From Maritimibacter harenae (GTDB lineage: Bacteria; Pseudomonadota; Alphaproteobacteria; Rhodobacterales; Rhodobacteraceae), in NCBI RefSeq assembly GCF_009882975.1, contig NZ_WTUX01000010.1, positions 1 to 58,597 on the forward strand: DNA of 58,597 nucleotides. The letters run 5' to 3'. A program made the position numbers and the translations under genes. The notes beneath the pieces are model-generated. The model searched no databases. It saw only the letters and a list, made by a program, of their open reading frames with translations, and had not been told where the DNA came from. Below are positions 42,456-51,179 of this stretch, piece by piece (position 1 is the stretch's first letter; the number at the start of each line of letters is the position of its first letter).

Positions 42456-42484
42456 AAAGGCCGGGGGTCTCCCCGGCCTTTTCG
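42456..42484 (+). terminator. Rho-independent terminator, plus strand
   Basis: A perfect 11-bp stem AAAGGCCGGGG (42456-42466) with CCCCGGCCTTT (42471-42481), loop GTCT, runs into TTTTC. It ends the plus-strand transcript from the GntR gene. Confidence 0.88.
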
Positions 42485-42495
42485 CGTGCGGCAAA

Positions 42496-42524
42496 GAAAA
42501 AAGCCCGGGCGCGAACGCCCGGGC
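42496..42524 (-). terminator. Rho-independent terminator of the glnK-amtB operon
   Basis: On the minus strand a 9-bp stem (42516-42524 with 42503-42511) closes a TTCG tetraloop and is followed by TTTTTTC. It lies 25 nt after the amtB stop and faces the plus-strand terminator of the GntR gene. Confidence 0.93.
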
Positions 42525-42548
42525 CTGTGTTTCGGATATGGTGAGCGA

Positions 42549-43901
42549 TCAGCTCACGAATTCCGGGTAGGCTTCCATGCCCAGCTCGGCCTTGTCGAGG
42601 CCCATCATCTCGTCCTCTTCGCTCACGCGCAGGCCCATGACGGCCTTGAGGATGAACCAGATGATCGCCGAGACCACGAAGACGAAGATGCCGACGATGA
42701 TGATCGAGATGATCTGGCCGCCGAAGGTCGCGTCCGAGTTGGTGAAGACGACCGCGATGGTGCCCCAGATACCGGCGAGCAGGTGCACCGGGATGGCGCC
42801 GACCACGTCGTCGATCTTCATCTTGTCGAGCATCGGGACCGCGAAGACCACGATCACGCCGCCGACGGCACCGATGATGGTGGCAGCACCCAGCGACGGG
42901 GTGAGCGGTTCGGCCGTGATCGACACGAGACCCGCGAGCGCGCCGTTGAGAACCATCGTCAGGTCGACCTTCTTGTAGACGATCTGGGTCAGGATCAGCG
43001 CGGCGATGGCACCACCGGCCGCGGCCGTGTTGGTGTTCGAGAAGATGCGCGACACGTCGGCCACGTCACCCACGGTGCCCATCGCGAGCTGCGAGCCGCC
43101 GTTGAAGCCGAACCAGCCGAGCCACAGGATGAACGTGCCCAGCGTGGCGAGGGTCAGGTTCGAACCCGGGAAGGCCGTGACCTTACCGTCGACGTACTTG
43201 CCAAGGCGCGGGCCGAGGATCAGCGCACCGGCGAGAGCCGCCCAGCCGCCGACCGAGTGCACGACGGTCGAACCGGCGAAATCGAGGAAGCCGAACTGGC
43301 TGTCGAGGAAGCCGCCGCCCCATTTCCAGGAGGCCTGGATCGGGTAGATGAAGCCGGTCAGGATCACGGTGAAGATCAGGAACGGCCAAAGCTTGATGCG
43401 CTCGGCGAGCGTACCCGAGACGATCGAGGCCGTGGTGGCGCAGAACATCAGCTGGAAGAAGAAGTCCGAACCGGTCGAGGCGTAGCCATAGTCGTCGGCC
43501 GCGTCACGCCCGACACCGACCGCTTCGAGCACCGCGACGCCGAAGGCGCCAAGGTAGCCGCCGGTCTCGTCCGTGCCGATCGACCAGGACCCCAGCGGGT
43601 ACATCAGGTTGTAGCCGATGAGGTAGTACATGATCGCCGCGATCGAGAAGAGCGCGATGTTCTTGGTGAGCTGCATGGTCACGTTCTTGGAGCGAACGAG
43701 GCCGGCCTCGAGCATCGAGAAACCCGCGGCCATCCACATCACGAGGAAGCCGCCGATGAGGAAGAGCAGCGAGTTGAAGATGAAGATCGAATCGGACGCG
43801 GCATCGGTGCCCGCGACCGGACCTTCGTCCTGACCAAAGGCGACCATCGGCAGCATGGTGGCCGCCGCGACGCCAAGCGGAAGAAGTTTCTTGAGTTGCA
43901 T
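42549..43901 (-). CDS. amtB: Ammonium transporter
   Basis: The 450-residue membrane protein begins with a signal peptide (about 1-23) and has eleven expected helices. NSLLFLIGGFLVMWMAAGFSMLEAGLVRSKN, DFFFQLMFCATTASIVSGTLAERIKLWPFLIF, DFAGSTVVHSVGGWAALAGALILGPR with the first pore histidine, and VGAIPVHLLAGIWGTIAV with the second, are typical of Amt proteins. It follows glnK by 27 nt on the same strand, the classic glnK-amtB pair in which GlnK blocks the channel when nitrogen is ample. Confidence 0.97.
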   Translation of the reverse strand: MQLKKLLPLGVAAATMLPMVAFGQDEGPVAGTDAASDSIFIFNSLLFLIGGFLVMWMAAGFSMLEAGLVRSKNVTMQLTKNIALFSIAAIMYYLIGYNLMYPLGSWSIGTDETGGYLGAFGVAVLEAVGVGRDAADDYGYASTGSDFFFQLMFCATTASIVSGTLAERIKLWPFLIFTVILTGFIYPIQASWKWGGGFLDSQFGFLDFAGSTVVHSVGGWAALAGALILGPRLGKYVDGKVTAFPGSNLTLATLGTFILWLGWFGFNGGSQLAMGTVGDVADVSRIFSNTNTAAAGGAIAALILTQIVYKKVDLTMVLNGALAGLVSITAEPLTPSLGAATIIGAVGGVIVVFAVPMLDKMKIDDVVGAIPVHLLAGIWGTIAVVFTNSDATFGGQIISIIIVGIFVFVVSAIIWFILKAVMGLRVSEEDEMMGLDKAELGMEAYPEFVS

Positions 43902-43928
43902 GTCGTGTAGTTCCCCTTGTTGTCGCGC

Positions 43929-44309
<381 letters not shown>

Positions 44310-44330
44310 TCACGCCCTTAGCAAGCGCAG

Positions 44331-44365
44331 GCGCACCCCGCTCAACAAGGAAACGCGGGGTGCGC
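44331..44365 (-). promoter_or_regulatory. Perfect 11-bp inverted repeat upstream of glnK
   Basis: GCGCACCCCGC (44331-44341) and GCGGGGTGCGC (44355-44365) form a perfect inverted repeat around a 13-nt centre, 64-98 nt before the glnK start. The core CGCACCCCG occurs again at 44432-44440 in the same divergent region. It may be an operator for a nitrogen regulator such as NtrC or a leader hairpin. Confidence 0.5.
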
Positions 44366-44377
44366 GTGCCCGCCCCG

Positions 44378-44391
44378 TAGGCAATTGCCTA
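44378..44391. promoter_or_regulatory. Perfect 14-bp palindrome between glnK and the penicillin-binding protein gene
   Basis: TAGGCAATTGCCTA is perfectly symmetrical and lies in the A+T-rich part of the 267-nt divergent region. With no loop it cannot form a useful RNA hairpin, so a DNA-binding site is the better reading. The protein that binds is unknown. Confidence 0.5.
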
Positions 44392-44534
44392 ATTTTTGGA
44401 CATAGAATCTGGTGTGTGCTCAATTATTACTCGCACCCCGGAGGCACATTTCTGCGACCTGATCCCGAACCGCTCGCAATACCGGGCGCGAGTCGTTAGT
44501 TTGGCGCGAAAAGAGCAGCCGACGCAGCGGACAC

Positions 44535-46727
44535 ATGGCAAACAACGGAAAGCGGCGCACCCCGCTTGTCGCGGACAAGCGCTACGCAAAGCCGCAGAAA
44601 ACAACGAAAAAAGCCACCGGTGGCAAGCAACGTCCGCCGCGCAGGCCGCGCCGGGGCAAACGCGCCGCACCGCGGCGGCGCCTGCCGCTCATCCTGGCGT
44701 TGCCGCTCGGGCTGATCCGCTGGGTTTTGCGCATCTTCTTGCGGCTGGGCATGGTGACGGCCGTCGTCGCGGCCATCGGGATCGCCGCGGCCGTGTTCTA
44801 CACCGCCTCCACCATTCCGCCGATGTCCAAGCTCGTCGATGGGCGTGCCAAGGGCTCGGTCACGATGCTCGACCGCTACGGCGACACCTACGCCTGGCGT
44901 GGCAACCAGTTCGCCGGGATCGTCACCGCCGACACGGTGAGCGACCACCTCAAGAATGCCGTGGTCGCGACCGAGGACCGTCGGTTCTACCGCCATTTCG
45001 GCGTCTCTCCGCGCGGCATCGCAAGTGCCATCCGCATCAACCTTGCGGAGGGGCGCGGGCCGCTCTCCGGCCACGGCGGGTCGACCATTACCCAGCAGAC
45101 CGCCAAGCTCCTGTGCCTGGGCAATCCCTACGACCCGAACTCCGGCATGACCGAGGCGGAATACGAGGCCGACTGCCGTCGCTCGTCGCTGGCGCGCAAG
45201 GCGAAGGAGGCGATCTACGCCCTCGCGCTGGAAACCAAGCTGTCGAAGGACGAGATCCTCACGATCTACCTCAACCGCGCCTATTTCGGCGGCGGCTCCT
45301 ACGGCGCCGAAGCGGCGAGCCAGCGCTACTACGGCAAGTCGGCGGCCAACATCAGCCCCGGCGAGGCCGCGACTCTCGCCGGCCTGCTCACCGCGCCGTC
45401 GACCTACGCGCCGACCGCGAACATGGACCGCAGCTGGTCGCGCGCGCTGACCGTGATCAAGCTGATGGAGCAGCAGGGCTACCTCACCGCCGCCGAAGCG
45501 CAGGCAGCGCGCGCCAACCCGGCGCAGCTGTCCGAAGCTGCGCAACGCGAGGCGGGCGGATATTTCGCCGACTGGGTGATGGGCGAGGGGCCCTCGTTCC
45601 TGACCCGCGACACGACCGAGGACGTGATCATCCGCACGACTTTCGACCCGGCGATCCAGGCCGCGGCGGAAGAGGCGCTTCTCAAGGTGTTCGAGGAAAA
45701 GGTCGCCGACGACAGCGAAGCCCAGGCCGCGATCGTGGTGATGAGCGCCGACGGCGCGGTGCGTGCAATGGTCGGCGGACGCCAGACCAAGGTGTCGGGC
45801 GCGTTCAACCGCGCCACCCAGGCGATGCGCCAGACCGGCTCGGCCTTCAAACCCTTCGTCTATGCCGCGGCGCTCGATCTTGGCTGGAGCTACGACGACA
45901 CGATCGTCGATGAGCCGATCACCATCGACGTCCCAGGCTCGGGCCCGTGGTCGCCGCAGAACTACACCCGCAAGTTCTACGGGCCGGTGACGCTGACCAC
46001 CGCCCTCAAGAACTCGCTCAACATCCCGGCGATCAAGCTGTCCGAGGATGTCGGGCGCGAGAACGTGCGCACCGTCGCCTCCTATTTCGGGATCGAGAGC
46101 GATCTCGCCGCGGGCCCCGCGCTTGCGCTGGGCGTGTCCGAGACCACGCTGCTCCAGATGACCGGCGCCTTCGCGGGCATCCAGAACGGCGGTTCGGCGG
46201 TCGAGCCCTACGGCCTGGTCGAACTGTCGCTGCTGGGCGACGAGCAGCCGCTGATGGAGCAGGAAGGCGGCATCGGCAAGCGCGTCATCCAGGAAAACGC
46301 GAACCGGCAGCTGGTCTACATGATGCACCAGGTCATCGAGAGCGGCTCGGGCCAGCGTGCCCGTCTCGAAGGGCGCGAGGCGGCCGGCAAGACGGGCACG
46401 ACGCAGTCGGCCCGCGACGCCTGGTTCGTCGGCTTCACCGCCGACTACGTGGCCGGCGTCTGGATGGGCTACGACGACAACACGCCGCTCACCGGCGTGA
46501 CCGGCGGCGGCCTCCCGGCCGAGATCTGGCGCGAGACGATGACCCGGGTCCATGCCGACCTCGAGCCCCGGCCGCTGCCGATGATCCGGCCCGAGCGCGA
46601 GCCGGTCGTCGCCCAGGACGCACAACCGGAGCCCTTCGACCCGGCCAACATCTTCAACGGCGGCAACCGCCGGCCGCGCGAAGACAGCCTGATCGGCGTG
46701 ATCCAGAACATCCTCGGCATCAACTGA
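44535..46727 (+). CDS. Bifunctional class A penicillin-binding protein (PBP1A/1B type)
   Basis: The 730-residue enzyme polymerises and cross-links peptidoglycan. A very basic cytoplasmic N-terminus (about 1-50, rich in Lys, Arg and Pro) precedes one membrane anchor (about 51-92). The GT51 domain has catalytic Glu147 in VVATEDRRFYRHFG, GGSTITQQTAKL and LTIYLNRAYFGGGSYG. The transpeptidase domain has SAFK (Ser436-Lys439), SLN (494-496) and KTGT (619-622). The length is normal. It is a single gene divergent from glnK. Confidence 0.96.
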   Translation: MANNGKRRTPLVADKRYAKPQKTTKKATGGKQRPPRRPRRGKRAAPRRRLPLILALPLGLIRWVLRIFLRLGMVTAVVAAIGIAAAVFYTASTIPPMSKLVDGRAKGSVTMLDRYGDTYAWRGNQFAGIVTADTVSDHLKNAVVATEDRRFYRHFGVSPRGIASAIRINLAEGRGPLSGHGGSTITQQTAKLLCLGNPYDPNSGMTEAEYEADCRRSSLARKAKEAIYALALETKLSKDEILTIYLNRAYFGGGSYGAEAASQRYYGKSAANISPGEAATLAGLLTAPSTYAPTANMDRSWSRALTVIKLMEQQGYLTAAEAQAARANPAQLSEAAQREAGGYFADWVMGEGPSFLTRDTTEDVIIRTTFDPAIQAAAEEALLKVFEEKVADDSEAQAAIVVMSADGAVRAMVGGRQTKVSGAFNRATQAMRQTGSAFKPFVYAAALDLGWSYDDTIVDEPITIDVPGSGPWSPQNYTRKFYGPVTLTTALKNSLNIPAIKLSEDVGRENVRTVASYFGIESDLAAGPALALGVSETTLLQMTGAFAGIQNGGSAVEPYGLVELSLLGDEQPLMEQEGGIGKRVIQENANRQLVYMMHQVIESGSGQRARLEGREAAGKTGTTQSARDAWFVGFTADYVAGVWMGYDDNTPLTGVTGGGLPAEIWRETMTRVHADLEPRPLPMIRPEREPVVAQDAQPEPFDPANIFNGGNRRPREDSLIGVIQNILGIN

Positions 46728-46780
46728 GACCGGCCCGCCGTTAACCCGGAATTATCGTGTCGGGGGGCAGGGTGCGGGCC

Positions 46781-48529
46781 ATGAGCACCGTGACCCGCCC
46801 CGCCGGCCGTACGGAACTTCGCGCCGTCCTGCGTGAGGCGCGGGGCCTGTTCTGGATCGTGGGGGTCTTCTCCGCCTTCATGAACCTCCTGATGCTGACC
46901 GGGCCGCTCTACATGCTGCAGGTCTATGACCGGGTGCTGGGCAGCCGGTCGGAGGAAACGCTGCTCGCGCTGACCGTGCTCATGGTGTTCCTCTTTGCGA
47001 TGATGGGGTGCCTCGACTTCGTGCGCGGCCGCGTGCTGGCGCGGATCGGGGCGCGGTTGCAAGTGCGTCTCGACCACCGGGTCTTCGCGGCCATGCTGGA
47101 TCATGACGCGCGCCTGACGCGCACCTCGGTCGCCTCTGAAAACGGGCTTCGCGCGCTGGAGGCGCTGCGCCGGTTCTTGGCATCGCCCGCCTGCGCCGCG
47201 CTCTTCGACCTGCCGTTCACGCCGATCTTCCTCGCGGGCATCCTGCTCTTCCATCCGCTGCTGGGCGCGCTGGCGCTGGGCGGGGGCGCGCTGCTCGTGG
47301 GCATCGCGGTGCTCAACCAGCTTGCGACCGCGGCCCCGAGGCGCGGGGCGGGTGCGGCGGCGATGCAGGCCGACAGCTTCAGCGAACAGATCCGGTCGGA
47401 GGCCGAGATGGTGCGCGCCCTGGGCATGTCGGACGCGGCTTTCGCGCGCTGGTTCCGGGCACGCCATTCCGCGTTGGCCGACACCATCCTGTCGGCGGAC
47501 CGCGCGGGGGGCTGGTCGTCCCTGTCACGCACCCTGCGTCAGGTCCTGCAATCGGCGATGCTGGGGCTCGGTGCCTGGCTGGTGCTGCACGGGCAGGTGA
47601 CGCCCGGCGTGATGATCGCCGCCTCGATCCTCATGGGCCGCGCGCTTGCCCCGGTCGACCTGCTCATCGGCCAGTGGCCGCTGGCGCAATCCGCGCGGCT
47701 GGGCTGGCGGACGCTGGCGACGCTTCTTTCAAGGGTGGACCAACCCGCGCCGCGCACTGGCCTGCCACGACCCCGCGCGATCCTGAGCGCCGAGACTCTG
47801 ACCATCGTGCCGCCGGGCGTGGCGCAGGCGGCGCTGCGCATGGTCAGCTTCGACCTGCAACCCGGGGAGGCGATGGGCGTCATCGGGCCCTCCGGCGCGG
47901 GCAAATCGAGCCTCGCGCGGGCCATCACGGGGGTCTGGCCCCCGGTGGGTGGGCGCCTGCGGCTGGACGGGGCGGCGCTCGACCAGTTCGACCCGGCGGT
48001 GCTGGGCCAGCACATCGGGGTTCTGCCGCAACGCGTCCGGCTGTTCGACGGAACCATCGCCGAGAACATCGCGGGCCTTGCACTTGACCCGGACGACGCG
48101 CAGGTCGTCGCCGCCGCGCGCAAGGCCGCCGCGCACGACCTGATCCTCCGGCTCCCGGACGGCTACGACACGCGGGTGCAGGGGGCCGGGGGGCTGCTCT
48201 CCGGCGGGCAGTTGCAGCGCATCGGGTTGGCGCGCGCGCTTTACCGCGACCCAGTGATCCTCGTGCTCGACGAACCCAATGCCAACCTCGACAACGAGGG
48301 GAGCGAGGCGTTGAACCAGGCGATCCGGGCGGTGAAGGCGGAGGGCGGCGCGGTGCTCATCATGGCGCACCGCCCCTCGGCGATCCAGGAATGTGACAAG
48401 CTGCTCGTCCTCGCCGATGGTCTCCAACGCGCCTTCGGCCCGCGTGACGAGGTGCTGCGGCGTACGGTGCAGAACGCGGGCCAGATCGCGCAGGGGGCAG
48501 GGCTCCACCGTGCGGCAGGGGTGATGTGA
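46781..48529 (+). CDS. Type I secretion ABC exporter, PrtD/RsaD-like
   Basis: The 582-residue protein fuses a six-helix membrane domain (about 20-310) to an ATPase: Walker A GPSGAGKSS (369-377), LSGGQ (473-477), Walker B VILVLDEPNANLD. LMLTGPLYMLQVYDRVLGSRSEETLLAL near the start is typical of PrtD-type exporters, which lack a peptidase domain and export RTX or S-layer proteins. ATG 46781 is chosen over GTG 46757 because of AGGGTG upstream. The HlyD partner starts in its stop codon (TGATG). No cargo or TolC gene is in the window. Confidence 0.93.
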   Translation: MSTVTRPAGRTELRAVLREARGLFWIVGVFSAFMNLLMLTGPLYMLQVYDRVLGSRSEETLLALTVLMVFLFAMMGCLDFVRGRVLARIGARLQVRLDHRVFAAMLDHDARLTRTSVASENGLRALEALRRFLASPACAALFDLPFTPIFLAGILLFHPLLGALALGGGALLVGIAVLNQLATAAPRRGAGAAAMQADSFSEQIRSEAEMVRALGMSDAAFARWFRARHSALADTILSADRAGGWSSLSRTLRQVLQSAMLGLGAWLVLHGQVTPGVMIAASILMGRALAPVDLLIGQWPLAQSARLGWRTLATLLSRVDQPAPRTGLPRPRAILSAETLTIVPPGVAQAALRMVSFDLQPGEAMGVIGPSGAGKSSLARAITGVWPPVGGRLRLDGAALDQFDPAVLGQHIGVLPQRVRLFDGTIAENIAGLALDPDDAQVVAAARKAAAHDLILRLPDGYDTRVQGAGGLLSGGQLQRIGLARALYRDPVILVLDEPNANLDNEGSEALNQAIRAVKAEGGAVLIMAHRPSAIQECDKLLVLADGLQRAFGPRDEVLRRTVQNAGQIAQGAGLHRAAGVM

Positions 48530-49869
48530 TGGGCGCCCCGGCCCCGCCACCCGGCCACGACCCGACAGCGGTCATGCGTGCCTGGTCCGCGCGTACCCAT
48601 GTTCTGGTGGGGCTGACCGCGCTCGCGCTCCTGGTCGGCGGATTCGGGACGTGGTCGGTCGGCACCGACCTCTCGGGCGCGATCATCGCCCCCGGCGCGG
48701 TGGAGAGCGAACAGAACCGGCAGGTGGTCCAGCACCCCGACGGCGGCGTGATCGCGACCCTCGAGGTGGCCGAGGGCGACGTGGTGGAGGCCGGCGACGT
48801 TCTCATCCGGCTCGATCCCGAACAGCTCCGCTCCGCGCGCACCATCGTCGAACAACAGCTTTTCGAACTGCAGGCGCGGCGCGGCCGGCTGGAGGCGGAG
48901 CGGGACGGGCGCCCGGCGATCCGGTTCGATCCGATGCTGCTCGAGGCGGCGCGGGGCGACACGGCGGTGCGCGCGGTGATGGACGGGCAGCGGCGGCTCT
49001 TCGACCAGCGGCGGGAGTCGCTCGCGGCCGAGAAGGAACAGCTGGCCAAGCGGCAGGCGCAGATCGCGCTTCAGAACGACGGGATCGCGGCGCAGCAGGC
49101 CGCGCTGGACCGGCAGATCGCCCTGATCGACGAAGAGCTCGCCAACAAGCGCGCGCTGCTCAAACGGGGGCTCACGCGATCCTCCGTCGTGCTCGCGCTT
49201 GCCCGGGACAAGGCCGCGCTCGAGGGTCGGGCCGGGGAACTCGCCGCGCTTGTCGCCCAGAACGACGGGCGCATGACCGAGATCGCGATCGAGATCATCA
49301 AGCGCGACCAGGCCCGGCGCGAAGAGGCGATCGAGACGTTGCGCGACATCGGGGTGCGCGAGGCCGAACTTGCCGAGCGCCGCCGCGCGCTCACCGCGCA
49401 GCTGGGCCGGCTCGACATCCGCGCGCCGCTGGGCGGCGCCATCCACGCGATGGAGGTCCATGCCGTGCAGGAGGTGATCCGCCCCGCCCAGCCGCTTCTC
49501 TACATCGTGCCGCAGGACCAGAGGCTCGTCATCGCCGCAAAGGTCGCCCCGATCGATGTGGACGAGATCCGGGTGGGCCAGGCCGTCAGCCTGCGGATTC
49601 CGGGGCTCGAGGCGCGGCGCACGCCGGATCTCGTGGGCCGCGTCGCCTCGGTGTCGCCCGACGCGCTGAGCGACGAGGCGACCGGCACCCGGTATTACCG
49701 CGCCCGCATCCGGCTGGTCGAAGGCGAAAGCGCGAAACTGCCCGTGGGCACGGTCCTCGTCCCCGGCATGCCGGTGGAAGCGTTCCTGCGCACCACCGAC
49801 CGCAGCCCGCTCGCCTATCTCGTCGAACCGCTGGCGCAATATTTCAGCCGGGCCCTGCGCGAAAGCTGA
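48529..49869 (+). CDS. Type I secretion membrane-fusion protein, HlyD/PrtE-like
   Basis: The 446-residue adaptor has one N-terminal membrane helix (about 20-40), a lipoyl half (GAIIAPGAVESEQNRQVVQHPDGGVIATLEVAEGDVVEAGDVLIRLD), a long coiled coil of Glu/Ala/Arg-rich repeats (about 100-290), and the second lipoyl and barrel part with IRAPLGGAIHAMEVHAVQEVIRPAQPLLYIVPQDQRLVIAAKV. It bridges the inner-membrane exporter and an outer-membrane channel of the TolC type. Start ATG 48529 overlaps the exporter stop by 1 nt. Confidence 0.93.
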   Translation: MGAPAPPPGHDPTAVMRAWSARTHVLVGLTALALLVGGFGTWSVGTDLSGAIIAPGAVESEQNRQVVQHPDGGVIATLEVAEGDVVEAGDVLIRLDPEQLRSARTIVEQQLFELQARRGRLEAERDGRPAIRFDPMLLEAARGDTAVRAVMDGQRRLFDQRRESLAAEKEQLAKRQAQIALQNDGIAAQQAALDRQIALIDEELANKRALLKRGLTRSSVVLALARDKAALEGRAGELAALVAQNDGRMTEIAIEIIKRDQARREEAIETLRDIGVREAELAERRRALTAQLGRLDIRAPLGGAIHAMEVHAVQEVIRPAQPLLYIVPQDQRLVIAAKVAPIDVDEIRVGQAVSLRIPGLEARRTPDLVGRVASVSPDALSDEATGTRYYRARIRLVEGESAKLPVGTVLVPGMPVEAFLRTTDRSPLAYLVEPLAQYFSRALRES

Positions 49870-49922
49870 GCCTTTCACCCGGGCGGGGGCCGCGTTAGCG
49901 TGCCGGCAAAAGGAGATGCGCA

Positions 49923-50384
49923 ATGGGTAAATTCGAATCGCGCCTGGCCGAGCTCGGCGTCACGCTGCCGGACGCCCCCGCCCCGGCCGCCAATTACGTG
50001 CCGTTCCATGTCGTGGGCGACATGGTCTACGTTTCCGGCCAGGTGTCCATGCGCGACGGGACCCTCGTCACCGGCAAGCTGGGCGACGACATGGCGACCG
50101 AGGACGGCGTCGAGGCCGCGAAGCTCTGCGCGATCTCTCTGCTGGCACAGGTGAAGGCCGCTGCGGGCGGCGACCTCGACCGGTTGGCCCAGGTGGTCAA
50201 GCTCACCGGCTTCGTCAACTCCACGCCGGGTTTCGGCGATCAGCCCAAGGTCATCAACGGCGCGTCCGATTTCCTCGTCGAGGCGCTGGGGGACACGGGC
50301 CGTCACACCCGCTCGGCCGTCTCGGCGGCCTCGCTGCCCTTCGGCGCGGCGGTCGAGATCGAAGGCATCTTCCAGCTCGCATGA
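49923..50384 (+). CDS. RidA-family (YjgF/YER057c) protein
   Basis: The 153-residue protein resembles the longer RidA branch: RLAELGVTLPDAPAPAANYVPFHVVGDMVYVSGQVSMRDG, then LLAQVKAAAGGDLDRLAQVVKLTGFVNSTPGFGDQPKVINGASDFLVEALGDTGRHTRSAVSAASLPFGAAVEIEGIF. RidA proteins hydrolyse reactive enamines and imines from amino acid enzymes; the conserved Arg of the active form appears to be in GRHTRSAV. AAAGGAG precedes the ATG. It overlaps the glycerophosphodiesterase gene by 4 nt. Confidence 0.92.
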   Translation: MGKFESRLAELGVTLPDAPAPAANYVPFHVVGDMVYVSGQVSMRDGTLVTGKLGDDMATEDGVEAAKLCAISLLAQVKAAAGGDLDRLAQVVKLTGFVNSTPGFGDQPKVINGASDFLVEALGDTGRHTRSAVSAASLPFGAAVEIEGIFQLA

Positions 50385-51148
50385 CCGACCTGCCGGCGGC
50401 ATTCCTGGGCCCGCCTCTCGCGCACAGGGCCTATCACGACGCGGCCGCGGGCCGGCCCGAGAACTCGCGCGCCGCGGTGCGCGCGGCAGTCGCGGCGGGC
50501 TACGGGATCGAGATCGACGTGCAGCTTTCGCGCGACGAGGTCGCGATGGTCTTCCACGACTACGACCTGGCCCGGCTGACCGGCGAAAAGGGCCCGGTGC
50601 GCCAGCGCACGGCCGAAGACCTGGCCTTGATCCGGCTTACCGGCGGGGACGAGGGCATCCCGACGCTGTCCGAGATACTGGCACTCGTCGACGGCCGCGT
50701 ACCGGTGCTCATCGAGATCAAGGACCAGGACGGCGCGATGGGCCCCAACGTGGGCCCGCTGGAGGCCGCCGTGGCAGACGCGGTGACCGCCTATGCCGGA
50801 CCCGTGGCGGTCATGTCGTTCAACCCGCACGCGGTGGCCGAAATGGCCCGCCTCGCACCCGACGTGCCGCGCGGGCTGACCACCTGCGCCTTCAGCGCCG
50901 AGGATTGGCCGATCCTGAACGCCACCACGCGCACGCTCCTCGCCCGCATCCCCGATTTCGACCGGACCGGCGCCACGTTCATCAGTCACGACGCCCGCGA
51001 CCTGCGTGCCGAAACGGTCGCCGTGCTCAAGGCGCGCGGCGTGCCGGTCCTGTGCTGGACCGTGCGCTCGCCCGAGGCCGAAACACAAGCGCGTGAAATA
51101 GCCGACAACATCACCTTCGAGGGCTACGCGGCCCCGCACGCCGGTTGA
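50381..51148 (+). CDS. Glycerophosphodiester phosphodiesterase
   Basis: The 255-residue enzyme releases glycerol-3-phosphate from glycerophosphodiesters. AHRAYHD...PENSRAAVRAAVAAGYGIEIDVQLSRDEVAMVFHD carries the catalytic His pair and the metal-binding Glu and Asp; LIEIK and PVLCWTVRS are the later family motifs. It has no signal peptide, so it works in the cytoplasm. It overlaps the RidA gene by 4 nt and is likely co-transcribed with it and with the FemAB-like gene 31 nt downstream. Confidence 0.93.
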   Translation: MTDLPAAFLGPPLAHRAYHDAAAGRPENSRAAVRAAVAAGYGIEIDVQLSRDEVAMVFHDYDLARLTGEKGPVRQRTAEDLALIRLTGGDEGIPTLSEILALVDGRVPVLIEIKDQDGAMGPNVGPLEAAVADAVTAYAGPVAVMSFNPHAVAEMARLAPDVPRGLTTCAFSAEDWPILNATTRTLLARIPDFDRTGATFISHDARDLRAETVAVLKARGVPVLCWTVRSPEAETQAREIADNITFEGYAAPHAG

Positions 51149-51179
51149 CCCCGCGCGCCACAGACCCCGTATAGAAGAC

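Noticed and set aside
42405-43910. A 501-codon plus-strand frame across amtB
   Set aside because: Highly Asp/Arg/Glu-rich shadow of the ammonium transporter gene.
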